A stretch of DNA of 64,000 nt from NCBI RefSeq assembly GCF_011303555.1, contig NZ_CP049868.1, forward strand, positions 4,216,001 to 4,280,000, given 5' to 3'. The notes beneath the pieces were generated by a model. The model searched no databases. It saw only the letters and a program-made list of their open reading frames with translations, and was not told the DNA's origin. The translations under genes and the position numbers were made by a program. Numbering within the stretch: position 1 is the stretch's first letter; every line of letters begins with the position of its first letter. Shown piece after piece: positions 52,133 through 60,899 of this stretch. Origin of the DNA: Pedobacter sp. HDW13. GTDB taxonomy: Bacteria; Bacteroidota; Bacteroidia; Sphingobacteriales; Sphingobacteriaceae.

Positions 52133-53800
52133 ATGGCGTACGGGGTAAATTTTAGATTAAGCTTTTGTAACAAGGAAAATGATCCTTGTATTATTGAGAT
52201 CCTAAAAAAGGATTACTATGGCTCTGTAAAGTCATTTGTAGGAGGGGGTGAGCCAATTTCTATCACCTATAAAAATGTCGAAGAAAGTAAGTTTGATCAA
52301 ATAACTGGTAGCGAGGCAACTATTGCTTTAGTGACTTCGGATGAGCTTTCATTGAAAGAGTTTTATACTGGTGATGAAAGAGAATGGCAAACAAAACTTT
52401 ACATTTCTGGGGAGTTAAAATGGTCAGGCTTTGTTATGCCTGATAGTTCTAGTGAGCCATTTAGAACGCCACCTTATCTGGCTCAATTAAAAGCTACTGA
52501 TGTCATCGGTAGCCTTAAAACCGTTCCTTATAGCAATGGGGGACAATTAATTAAAAAAGTCGATTCGATAAAAAACATCATAGCTGATTGTTTGTCGAGA
52601 ACGGGATTGGATCTGGATTTTTTCATTGGATTGAATGTGTATGAGGCGAACTTTTTAAAAGGCTCAAACGATTGTCCATTAGAGCAGACCTTTGTTGATA
52701 CAAACAGGTTTATAGATACCAATAATAAGCCATTTTCGTGCTTTGATGTGCTAATGTACTTCAGTAACCAGTTCGGCCTTAATTATAGGCAAGCTGGCGG
52801 TGTGTGGTGGATTGTTGATGTAGAAGAGTATGCAAAGGATAGCTTTAGAGTAAGAAAGTTTAATAAATCAGGTGAAAAACTAGGCAATCAATTGATCTCT
52901 AAAGCTCTGAACGCAGGTTATAAAAAAGAGATTCAGCTCGTTAATGGAGACCACTATGACTCAAATATTGCAGCTTATAAGGCGGTTACAACCTACTATC
53001 AATATGGATATTTAAGCAGTGAGCTGTATAACGGAGATTTCAATATTAAAAAAACAAATAATGTTGAACTGTGTCCTTTTGTAGGCTGGAATAGCCTGGG
53101 TAATCTGCCTATTGGATTGGGAGAGAAAACCTCTAAAAATGTGGCTGGCACTGACGTTCCAAACGGAGATCTGTATGCTGTCTTAATGAATTACACTAGT
53201 ACTCATGAGCCTGATTTTAATAAAGGAATTTATTCAGATCCTATTACAGTATTAGGTACTCAAAAGATAGGGATAAGTTTGGATGTAGGTGAGGCGCAAA
53301 GTCAGCCAGAGCCCTATGACGGTTTAACTTTCTTTTTTAAGATAAAAGTATCAGCTATTGGCAAATCAGACAAGTCTATTAACATTGATAACGGTTCTAC
53401 AAAATGGAATAACAATGGCAACGAGATTTGCTATTTATATGCAGGAGGCACGGCTAATAAGACTATCAAAACATTGTCCCTGACTTTACCAGAGGTAGGT
53501 TATGATTGTCAATTAACGATTTATGTTTATGGAGGTAACTCCGGAACTGTAGACGGCAAGAGTGGAAGCGCCAGAATTAGAGCAGGGATGTTTTTAGATA
53601 ACGTAAAGGTTAATCTGCAAGAAAACGCTGTCCAAAAGTCATCTATTGGCAACGTAGTAACAAACACACAAGTTTATAACTACTCGCAAACTAAGGAGGC
53701 AGTAGTATTACTTTTTGGGGATGACGGTGGCAATCAGCAGAGGACAAGTTGGCTGAGAAATTCCATAGGAGATCCAACCACTTTGTGGGGGAAGGCCTAA
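52133..53800 (+). CDS. Tail-tip/baseplate protein, N-terminal part of a split gene
   Basis: 555 residues. A Bacteroidota prophage tail protein in the position of the distal-tail/tail-associated protein; FRTPPYLAQLKATDVIGSLKTVPYS and FSCFDVLMYFSNQFGLNYRQAGGVWWIVDVEEY are recognisable blocks. It ends SWLRNSIGDPTTLWGKA at a stop. One G more in the GGGGG at 53787-53791 would read on as LWGEGLTIQQIATRKLLNQYQ into the next frame, giving one protein of about 2,170 residues. Confidence 0.7.
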   Translation: MAYGVNFRLSFCNKENDPCIIEILKKDYYGSVKSFVGGGEPISITYKNVEESKFDQITGSEATIALVTSDELSLKEFYTGDEREWQTKLYISGELKWSGFVMPDSSSEPFRTPPYLAQLKATDVIGSLKTVPYSNGGQLIKKVDSIKNIIADCLSRTGLDLDFFIGLNVYEANFLKGSNDCPLEQTFVDTNRFIDTNNKPFSCFDVLMYFSNQFGLNYRQAGGVWWIVDVEEYAKDSFRVRKFNKSGEKLGNQLISKALNAGYKKEIQLVNGDHYDSNIAAYKAVTTYYQYGYLSSELYNGDFNIKKTNNVELCPFVGWNSLGNLPIGLGEKTSKNVAGTDVPNGDLYAVLMNYTSTHEPDFNKGIYSDPITVLGTQKIGISLDVGEAQSQPEPYDGLTFFFKIKVSAIGKSDKSINIDNGSTKWNNNGNEICYLYAGGTANKTIKTLSLTLPEVGYDCQLTIYVYGGNSGTVDGKSGSARIRAGMFLDNVKVNLQENAVQKSSIGNVVTNTQVYNYSQTKEAVVLLFGDDGGNQQRTSWLRNSIGDPTTLWGKA

Positions 53801-56800
53801 CCATTCAGCAGATAGCGACCAGAAAGCTATTAAATCAGTATCAAAAAACATCCTCAATGTTTGAGGGTACTTTTAAGGGTAAAATAGATGCAGTTAACAC
53901 ATTAAACATTGATCTTACAGACAGTAAGTTTTTTATGCTGGCTGGAACGTTCTATGTTAAGAGCTCTGAGGCTAAATTGACCTTAGCAGAGGTGTTTACT
54001 ACTCCATTGGATCGTAAGTATGTTAATGAGGATATTTATGAGGATTTCGGTGAATATAAGACTTCAGACGGAAAAGCTGTAGGTAGCGCAAGTGGTGTAA
54101 CTCTGCCATCGACTCCAAATCAGCAGCAAAACGCTGCATTTATCAACAGGTTAAGTGAGCGAGATGAATATCTATATTTAGATGGAAGCAAGGTAAAAGC
54201 TGGCACAGCTGACTATTCAACAGATTCTGGCCACGCAAATTTTTCTGATTATGCAACCAACGCAGGGCATGCCGTCAATTCCGATCGGGCAGTTTTGGCT
54301 GATCTTGCAACAAACGCCATTCATGCTAATAATGCAGACTATGCCATTGAAGCTGGTCATGCCTCGTTAGCAGATTATGCAAAAGATTCTGATAAATGGG
54401 ATAATAAGCAATTCGATGACTATTTAGATCAGCCTTTGCGTAAAACTGATGCCGTCAAATTTGCTTCTGTTGTGGCCGATACGGTCAACAGCACCGTTTA
54501 TGTTAGCGGTTTTACAGGTTCAGGTTATCGTATTAATCCTGATGGATCAGCCGAATTTGATAGTCTTACGGTTCGTAAGGAATTAAATATTAACGTGCTT
54601 AACGTCCGTGAAATCACAGGTAGCGGTGGCAGTGTAGCAATTACCAATGTTGCCAAAATCAAAGATGTTGTTGAATGGGATGATTATTATCAGTGTAATA
54701 TAAATACTGATGACGGCACAATTACGGTTCAGTTACGGATAGATGATATTGTGCGCTGTCAGGTATGGGATGGTAAAAAGCTTAAATATTATTCGGCACG
54801 GGTACGTGCGGTAAGCGCTGGCATATTCGATTTAGATAAAGCTTCCTTTGTAGGTGGTGGCAGGCCTGCACCGGGCGATACTGTTTTCCAGTTTGGTAAT
54901 GCCACCAATGCCGACCGTCAGGGTTTGATTTACTTGACTAATAGCGATACAGGCGCACCGTATTTGGATGTTTTGGATGGCATAACATCCGATAATTTGG
55001 CGGGTAAAACAAAGGTTCGTTTAGGTCGGCTTAATGGCATTAACGATGTTGATTTAGGGCAATTGGATGGTTACGGTATTTATGCCGAACGTGCATTTAT
55101 CAAAGGCAAAATAGTTGTTACGGGCGGTAATGCTGAAACGGTTACAGGCTCGCAAGCAAAAGCAAATACAGCACAGGCGAACGCAATTAATACCGCTTCG
55201 GGCGATGCAAGCGTAAAGGCAAACAATGCCCAAAACAATGCTATTTCCGTTGCATCATCTGACGCACAAAATAAAGCAAATGCAGCGCAAACGGCGGCGG
55301 CTGGTTATACTGATAGCAAAGCATTAGCCACTATTTCGGCAGCTCAAACTTACGCCGATAATTCGGCCACAAGTAAAGCGAATGCAGCACAAGCAAATGC
55401 GATAAGCCAAGCCAGCACAGATGCGCAGAATAAAGCGAATGCGGCACAGGCAAACGCGGCATTGTTAAGCCAACAGCTTGTAGACGGCATTAAGGTTGGC
55501 AGTAGAAATCTTATTTTAAACAGTAATACGCCAGTAGAAAACAATGCTTATAGCTTGAATGTGTATAGTCTTGCCATGAGTGCTGTAGTTGGCGAAACGT
55601 ATACCTTTTCAGCTAAAGTAAATTTAAGTGCTGGTCAAACAGGTATTTATTTAAATGTAATTGATTATGTCAATTATCCTTCTATAGCCGAACTTGTTTA
55701 CCCCGATGCAGACGGGATTTTCAGAAAGACGTTTGTTATGCCTAACGGTGCTACAAGCTATAACTACATCGGGCTTTATACCACACCATTGGGAAACTAC
55801 CAAACCGCTAAGGTATTTTGGGTTAAGTTGGAAAAAGGCAATAAGGCTACGGACTGGACACCAGCACCCGAAGATGTACAAAACGCAATTGATACCGCAA
55901 ATGCTTTGGCTAATGCTGCAAACGCCTCTTATGCAAGTTTAACCGCAAACCTAAAATCTTTGGCTTATGCTGATGTAGTAGAGTTGGCGAAGCTTGGCAC
56001 TACCATTATTGATGGCGGTAAAATCAAAACCACGTTATTGGATGCAGATTATATCAGGGCTAATGTCATTAATGCTGGTTATATCAATACGTTGGAATTA
56101 GATGCAACCGCAATAAAATCGGGAACGATTGACAGCGCAAGGATTAACGCAAGCCAAATTATTTCAAATGGTGGCGGTGCAACTACGGTTCAATTAAATC
56201 AAGCCAAACAGGATGCTGAAAACGCAGCAAAAGCCTACGCAGATGCACAGGACAATCTTAAAAAAATAGAGGCCAACGCTTATGCCGATGGTAAGGTAAG
56301 TGCTGAAGAGCAAAGGGCTATTAATGATGCAATAGCAAAGCTAAATGAAGCAAAAGCCGATGCTACCGCAAAAGATAACGCCGTTAAAACCTACGCTGAC
56401 AATGCCAAATTAGAAGCTATTACCACGGCCACGACACAAAGTGCAGCCGACGCTACAGTTAAAGCGAGCCAAGCACAGGTTATAGCAATACAAACCGCTG
56501 CTACCGATGCGACACAAAAGGCAAATAACGCTATAGTAGCAGCATCAAATGATGCCACCTATAAGGCAGAAGAGGCAAAGCGATATGCGGAAGCCAAATC
56601 TTTCATGTCGGGTAAAATGCTAAACCGTGATGCGGATTTTAGGGATGGCATTAGCGGCATGGCTGTCTATAACAATTTGGGAAATGGAAACGTAATTGTT
56701 GATCGCTTAGATCGTTCGTATTGGGGTGATGCGCAAAATGCATTGCCCACAACTTCGTCTTGTGGCGTAAGGATAAAAAATATCGGAAGCGCATCGCCTG

Positions 56801-58659
56801 GGCTAGGTGGATTTTATTTTGGCACTCAAACAAGGGCTAACGCAAAATTCGTTACTAGACTAATTGCAAACATACCAGTTGGCTATACAATTCATTTTCA
56901 TTCAAATTCTACAGGTGATGGTGGTTACGGGTATTGGGCTACGCCAGTTGTAGGTACAGGAACATGGCAGGAATATATTTACGTTTTGCAGTGTGGTAGC
57001 TCAGGTACATTTTCAAGTACCAACTTTTTTGCATTAGATGGCAATAATTACGGCATGGAATGGCATTTAGCCTACGCAACTGTTTTTGATGTTACGGATA
57101 GCGAAGTAAATTATCTAAAGGATGCGCAGGCAAAAGCAGATGCAGCACAAATTGCGGCTACAAACCTTGCTTATGCTCAGGCAGCTTACGAGCGTGAAGT
57201 AGCCAAATCATACGCTGACGGAAAGATAACAGCTGAAGAGGCGGCACGCATCGCGCAAGCTGCCACAAATCTTCAAGTGGCTAAAGATGATGCAACAAAT
57301 AAAGTTAATGCGGCATACGCCTCTGCAAATGGATATACCGACACTAAGACCCAACAAACATTAGTTGCGGCACAGACCTACGCCGATAATTCAGCGCAGA
57401 ACAAAGCCAATATTGCGCAGTCAAATGCAATAAGCCAAGCCAGCACAGATGCACAGAACAAGGCGAATGCGGCACAGGCAGCGGCAAACCTGTTGAGCCA
57501 ACAGCTTGTAGATGGCATTAAGGTTGGTGGTAGAAACCTTGTTTTAAACAGTAATACGCCAGTAGAAAATAATAACTACACCTTGAATGTGTACAGTCTT
57601 GCGATAAGTGGCGTAGCTGGCGAAACGTACACCTTTTCAGCCAAAGTAAATTTAAGTGTGGGACAGGTAGGGCTTTATTTAAATGTAATTGATTATGTCA
57701 ATTATCCTTCTATAGCTGAGCTTATTTACCCCGATGCAGATGGGATTTTTAGAAAGACATTTGTTATGCCTAACGGGGCTGCAAAGTATAATGAAATTGG
57801 GCTGTACACCTCTCCATTGGGCAACTACCAAACTGCTAAGGCATTTTGGGTTAAGTTGGAAAAGGGTAACAAGGCTACAGATTGGACACCAGCCCCCGAA
57901 GATGTACAAAACGCAATTGATACCGCAAATGCTCTAGCTAATGCGGCAAACGCAAGTTACGCCAGTTTAACGGCAAGCCTTAAAAGCTTAGCCTATCAAG
58001 ATGTAGTAGAGCTTGCTAAACTAGGAAGTACTGTTATTGAGGGCGGTAAAGTCAAAACCACATTATTGGATGCCGATTATATCAGGGCTAATGTCATTAA
58101 CGCGTCTTATGTACAATCGTTAAATGTTGTCGCGACAAATATCCAAGCGACTACCGGATCTATTGGCGGTTGGAATTTGGGATTAGATAGGTTGTTTTCC
58201 GGATCTGAAAGCTCGAACTATATCGCGTTGATTTCTGGTAGTTCGCCTGAGTTATACATGAAAAATTCTGATCAAGTCAGTGGAGAGTATAGCAGTTTAA
58301 ACACAAAGGGCTTGTATGTGATGAGCTCTGGAAACTCATTGCCATCATCTTACGGCTACACTTATGCTGTGGGGGCTTTTAAGCTAAAGAGTGGTTCAGT
58401 TGCCAATAGTGCGGCTTTGTATGCTGGAGCGCCAAATGATAGGCTTGCTTTCTATTGTGACGGATCTATGTATGTAAATCGAGATGCTTCTTTTAACGCT
58501 TCCATCGTTATCAGCGGTAATGCGTATTTCAATACAGGATTTATAGTTATGGGCAATTTGCCAAATGCGAATGATATGGGGATAATAAATAATGCAAACT
58601 CTGGAGGGGTTAGGGTTGTGACAGCAGGTGTTAACGCAGGGAGATTATATAGAGCATAA
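53749..58659 (+). CDS. Giant tail fibre/tip protein, remainder of the split gene
   Basis: Up to 1,636 residues; the true beginning is probably the continuation of the preceding frame near 53790, not ATG 53749. Order: LNQYQKTSSMFEG block; ADYA/GHA hexapeptide-like repeats (about residues 145-215); a beta region; Ala/Asn-rich coiled coils (QNKANAAQANA); a carbohydrate-binding-like domain near 590-690 that recurs near 1265-1370 with DNA still closely similar; then a beta-rich tip. It probably binds the host surface. Confidence 0.75.
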   Translation: MAEKFHRRSNHFVGEGLTIQQIATRKLLNQYQKTSSMFEGTFKGKIDAVNTLNIDLTDSKFFMLAGTFYVKSSEAKLTLAEVFTTPLDRKYVNEDIYEDFGEYKTSDGKAVGSASGVTLPSTPNQQQNAAFINRLSERDEYLYLDGSKVKAGTADYSTDSGHANFSDYATNAGHAVNSDRAVLADLATNAIHANNADYAIEAGHASLADYAKDSDKWDNKQFDDYLDQPLRKTDAVKFASVVADTVNSTVYVSGFTGSGYRINPDGSAEFDSLTVRKELNINVLNVREITGSGGSVAITNVAKIKDVVEWDDYYQCNINTDDGTITVQLRIDDIVRCQVWDGKKLKYYSARVRAVSAGIFDLDKASFVGGGRPAPGDTVFQFGNATNADRQGLIYLTNSDTGAPYLDVLDGITSDNLAGKTKVRLGRLNGINDVDLGQLDGYGIYAERAFIKGKIVVTGGNAETVTGSQAKANTAQANAINTASGDASVKANNAQNNAISVASSDAQNKANAAQTAAAGYTDSKALATISAAQTYADNSATSKANAAQANAISQASTDAQNKANAAQANAALLSQQLVDGIKVGSRNLILNSNTPVENNAYSLNVYSLAMSAVVGETYTFSAKVNLSAGQTGIYLNVIDYVNYPSIAELVYPDADGIFRKTFVMPNGATSYNYIGLYTTPLGNYQTAKVFWVKLEKGNKATDWTPAPEDVQNAIDTANALANAANASYASLTANLKSLAYADVVELAKLGTTIIDGGKIKTTLLDADYIRANVINAGYINTLELDATAIKSGTIDSARINASQIISNGGGATTVQLNQAKQDAENAAKAYADAQDNLKKIEANAYADGKVSAEEQRAINDAIAKLNEAKADATAKDNAVKTYADNAKLEAITTATTQSAADATVKASQAQVIAIQTAATDATQKANNAIVAASNDATYKAEEAKRYAEAKSFMSGKMLNRDADFRDGISGMAVYNNLGNGNVIVDRLDRSYWGDAQNALPTTSSCGVRIKNIGSASPGLGGFYFGTQTRANAKFVTRLIANIPVGYTIHFHSNSTGDGGYGYWATPVVGTGTWQEYIYVLQCGSSGTFSSTNFFALDGNNYGMEWHLAYATVFDVTDSEVNYLKDAQAKADAAQIAATNLAYAQAAYEREVAKSYADGKITAEEAARIAQAATNLQVAKDDATNKVNAAYASANGYTDTKTQQTLVAAQTYADNSAQNKANIAQSNAISQASTDAQNKANAAQAAANLLSQQLVDGIKVGGRNLVLNSNTPVENNNYTLNVYSLAISGVAGETYTFSAKVNLSVGQVGLYLNVIDYVNYPSIAELIYPDADGIFRKTFVMPNGAAKYNEIGLYTSPLGNYQTAKAFWVKLEKGNKATDWTPAPEDVQNAIDTANALANAANASYASLTASLKSLAYQDVVELAKLGSTVIEGGKVKTTLLDADYIRANVINASYVQSLNVVATNIQATTGSIGGWNLGLDRLFSGSESSNYIALISGSSPELYMKNSDQVSGEYSSLNTKGLYVMSSGNSLPSSYGYTYAVGAFKLKSGSVANSAALYAGAPNDRLAFYCDGSMYVNRDASFNASIVISGNAYFNTGFIVMGNLPNANDMGIINNANSGGVRVVTAGVNAGRLYRA
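55430..56090 (+). repeat. Fibre module, first copy
   Basis: Codes NKANAAQAN ... LVDGIKVGSRNLILNSNTPV ... WVKLEKGNKATDWTPAPEDVQ ... LLDADYIRANVIN. The second copy (57458-58103) is the same length scale and very similar in DNA, indicating duplication inside the gene. Confidence 0.8.
57458..58103 (+). repeat. Fibre module, second copy
   Basis: Codes LVDGIKVGGRNLVLNSNTPV through LLDADYIRANVINA, matching the first copy at 55430-56090 with scattered substitutions, mostly silent or conservative. Confidence 0.8.
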
Positions 58660-58660
58660 G

Positions 58661-58996
58661 ATGAAAGTAACGATAAAAGACAGGCTTATTATTCAAGGGG
58701 TTTTGATTCCTTTGATGCCAGCAAAAGGGAGTTTTATAGAGATGATTCATATCTCAAACATTAAAGAACAAGCGCAAATAAGTATCGAAGAGGTTAAGAA
58801 GTTCAACTTTAGAGATCTTAATAACGGTGAAATCACATGGAATGACTCGCCAGAGTGTGATAAGGTATTGGAGCTTTCTGCGGAGCAAATCGATCTGCTT
58901 CAGCTGGCAGTTTATGCTTTAGATGAGCAAAAACTGATCACAATGGATCTCCTTAATACCTGTGAAAAAATATTAAAATTAACAGAAAGTAAATAA
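58661..58996 (+). CDS. Small tail-region protein
   Basis: 111 residues from ATG 58661 (MKVTIKDRLIIQGVLIPLMPAKG), one base after the fibre stop; an upstream start at 58628 overlaps the fibre gene. Acidic, no motif named. Possibly a fibre assembly helper, by position. Confidence 0.5.
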   Translation: MKVTIKDRLIIQGVLIPLMPAKGSFIEMIHISNIKEQAQISIEEVKKFNFRDLNNGEITWNDSPECDKVLELSAEQIDLLQLAVYALDEQKLITMDLLNTCEKILKLTESK

Positions 58997-59013
58997 ACAA
59001 AAATCAATTAAAA

Positions 59014-59283
59014 ATGAGAAAGAACGCAAAAACAGTAACAAAAAATTACGACACTGACACGGTTAATGGATGGAAATTAAGTTATGAGTATGAAAGCGAA
59101 AACGGTGCAGCTCCGGTTGAGATCCGAGTAACTGGATCAAAGGATGCAGGTAGCGTATTCATTACGAAAACTGGAGCGAACACCTCTTTTAACTTTAACG
59201 GTGGCTCTACAGATGTAGCGGTGATCTCAAGTGTTGAGACGGAGATAAGTGAAATATTAGCAGGTTATACAGCAAATCAATAA
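59014..59283 (+). CDS. Small phage protein of unknown function
   Basis: 89 residues, beta-rich appearance (VNGWKLSYEYESENGAAPVEIRVTGSKD). Between tail and lysis genes; stop is 1 bp before the endolysin. No family named. Confidence 0.5.
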   Translation: MRKNAKTVTKNYDTDTVNGWKLSYEYESENGAAPVEIRVTGSKDAGSVFITKTGANTSFNFNGGSTDVAVISSVETEISEILAGYTANQ

Positions 59284-59284
59284 G

Positions 59285-59845
59285 ATGAATTTAACAAAGA
59301 AGCAAATCAGTGATGTAGCGGCAGGGATAGGTGTAGATTATGCTTCCTTGATGGCATTTATGTCGGTTGAGTCTGGCGGTATCGGGTTCGATACTGCTAC
59401 AGGCAAAATAATTATTCAGTTTGAGCCAGCTTGGTTCAAGAAAAAAGCGCCTTATGCCCCGTCTGGGTTATGGTCGGTTAACAAAGTTGAAAAACAATCT
59501 AAAGAGTGGTTAGCCTTTAATGATGCTTATTATAAGAATGCAGATGCAGCAATGGAAAGCACTTCGATTGGTATAGGCCAAATTATGGGCTTTCATTTTA
59601 AAAGGTTAGGGTACAAGACTGTAGGGGCTATGTGGGAACACGCGCGCACGGGTGAGTTAGCTCAGCTGGAGCAAATGGCAAAATTTATTGCCACTGATTC
59701 GCGATTGCTCAACGCTTTAATGGTTAAGAATTGGCATTTAGTGGCAGTCTATTATAACGGAGGTGGTTATAAAGAACTTGCCGAGAAGTATAACAGAGAG
59801 CCATATAATATCAGTATGGAAAAAGCTTATTTAAAATACAAGTAA
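59285..59845 (+). CDS. Endolysin, N-acetylmuramidase
   Basis: 186 residues of the DUF3380/N-acetylmuramidase family: SVESGGIGFDTATGKIIIQFEPAWF with catalytic Glu29, QSKEWLAFNDAYYKN, STSIGIGQIMGFHFKRLGYKTVGAMW and the end VYYNGGGYKELAEKYN. It cuts the glycan backbone. No signal peptide, so a holin or similar must give access. Confidence 0.88.
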   Translation: MNLTKKQISDVAAGIGVDYASLMAFMSVESGGIGFDTATGKIIIQFEPAWFKKKAPYAPSGLWSVNKVEKQSKEWLAFNDAYYKNADAAMESTSIGIGQIMGFHFKRLGYKTVGAMWEHARTGELAQLEQMAKFIATDSRLLNALMVKNWHLVAVYYNGGGYKELAEKYNREPYNISMEKAYLKYK

Positions 59846-59851
59846 CATAAA

Positions 59852-60181
59852 ATGGCTGAAAGCACACAAATCAAAAGAACGACTAAAAATACAAATACTT
59901 TAACCTGGGCTTTAGGAGCGCTGACGAGTATAGCAACATTTTTTGCTGCTTATAATCGTCAGATGTGGAATGATTCGGAGGCTAAAAATGCTGCTAATGT
60001 TTTGTATTATCAAAAGCAGCTGTCTATAATGGATGAGAAGCTGGAGCAAAAGGATAGGGCTTTAGATAGTGTGCAGGGATTAATGTTGAAGCGAGCAGAT
60101 AACTCTTTTGAGGAATGGAAAAGAATGCTGGCTATCGATAGTAATCGTAAAAGCACTATAATCATTAAAACCAACAAGTAA
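59852..60181 (+). CDS. One-TM protein of the lysis cassette (holin or inner-membrane spanin candidate)
   Basis: 109 residues. One TM helix at about 16-35 (LTWALGALTSIATFFAAY), then a charged coiled coil (SIMDEKLEQKDRALDSVQGL). Short with N-terminal TM and coiled periplasmic part, like Rz-type i-spanins or single-span holins. Adjacent to the endolysin. Confidence 0.5.
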   Translation: MAESTQIKRTTKNTNTLTWALGALTSIATFFAAYNRQMWNDSEAKNAANVLYYQKQLSIMDEKLEQKDRALDSVQGLMLKRADNSFEEWKRMLAIDSNRKSTIIIKTNK

Positions 60182-60182
60182 T

Positions 60183-60869
60183 ATGAAAAAGTTAATACTT
60201 TTAGTACTAGCGATTGTTTTAATAGTCCCTAGTAATGGCTGTCGGATCTTGAGAGAAAAAGATAAGCATACATCACTTGCAAAAACAGATGTAATGAATA
60301 ATGTAAATGTTAGTAAGCAAACTATTGATAGTCTGGTTGCTTTTAAGAACTATATTTACAACCGGAGTTCTCAGGTAATTTCTGAAGAAATCAATTACAA
60401 GTTTCCTAATACCGACAAAAAGGATTTGGAGATCACTGCTAATTTTAGAGTAGACCCTGTTATCGATTTAAAGGGCGATACGGCTTTTAAGCTGGTTGAT
60501 GTTAAAAATGACAATGTTAGTGTAACTGTATATCAGAACAAGCGCACTAATGAGTTGATGGCAAAGGTTAAAACAGAAAATGGGATAAAAGAACTTAAAG
60601 CAAGTGAGATCCAGATAAAGCGAACCACAACGACTAACAGCGATGTTGTTGATACTTCGAAGAAAGATATTGATGTTAAACGATCCACGATTGATAGTGT
60701 TGATAAATCTAAAAGCTCAACATACAAAAAAGAGGTTGACTTACAGGTTAACAAAGAAGTAAAGTCAGTATTTTTGGGCTGGTGGTGCGTGTTTTTAGTC
60801 ATACCATTGCTGATTATCATATTTAAAAGGAAAAGTATTTTAAAGTGGATTAGAAGCAAAATAGCTTAA
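60183..60869 (+). CDS. Lysis-cassette protein with lipobox and C-terminal TM
   Basis: 228 residues. N-terminus MKKLILLVLAIVLIVPSNGC is lipoprotein-like (Cys20) and a TM helix lies near 199-217 (WWCVFLVIPLLIII). A hydrophilic, Lys/Asp-rich coiled region lies between. An outer-membrane lipid anchor joined to an inner-membrane helix would be the layout of a unimolecular spanin, fusing the membranes at lysis. Inference from topology. Confidence 0.6.
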   Translation: MKKLILLVLAIVLIVPSNGCRILREKDKHTSLAKTDVMNNVNVSKQTIDSLVAFKNYIYNRSSQVISEEINYKFPNTDKKDLEITANFRVDPVIDLKGDTAFKLVDVKNDNVSVTVYQNKRTNELMAKVKTENGIKELKASEIQIKRTTTTNSDVVDTSKKDIDVKRSTIDSVDKSKSSTYKKEVDLQVNKEVKSVFLGWWCVFLVIPLLIIIFKRKSILKWIRSKIA

Positions 60870-60871
60870 TC

Positions 60872-60899
60872 AAAGGCCTCTCTTTATTGGGAGGCCTTT
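60872..60899. terminator. Bidirectional terminator between lysis and integrase genes
   Basis: AAAGGCCTC/GAGGCCTTT (60872-60880 with 60891-60899), 10-nt loop, with T on one side and A on the other; it overlaps the integrase stop. Confidence 0.85.

Noticed and set aside
53749..53800. Overlapping start MAEKFHRRS for the fibre gene
   Set aside because: The basic start is unlike the family, and one base in the G run makes the two frames continuous.
54190..54400. CRISPR-like array in the fibre gene
   Set aside because: Repeats are codon-phased ADYA/GHA protein repeats, not identical DNA repeats with spacers.
55651..57909. Two similar leftward open frames inside the fibre gene
   Set aside because: They are mirror frames of the duplicated module, similar only because the sense strand is duplicated.
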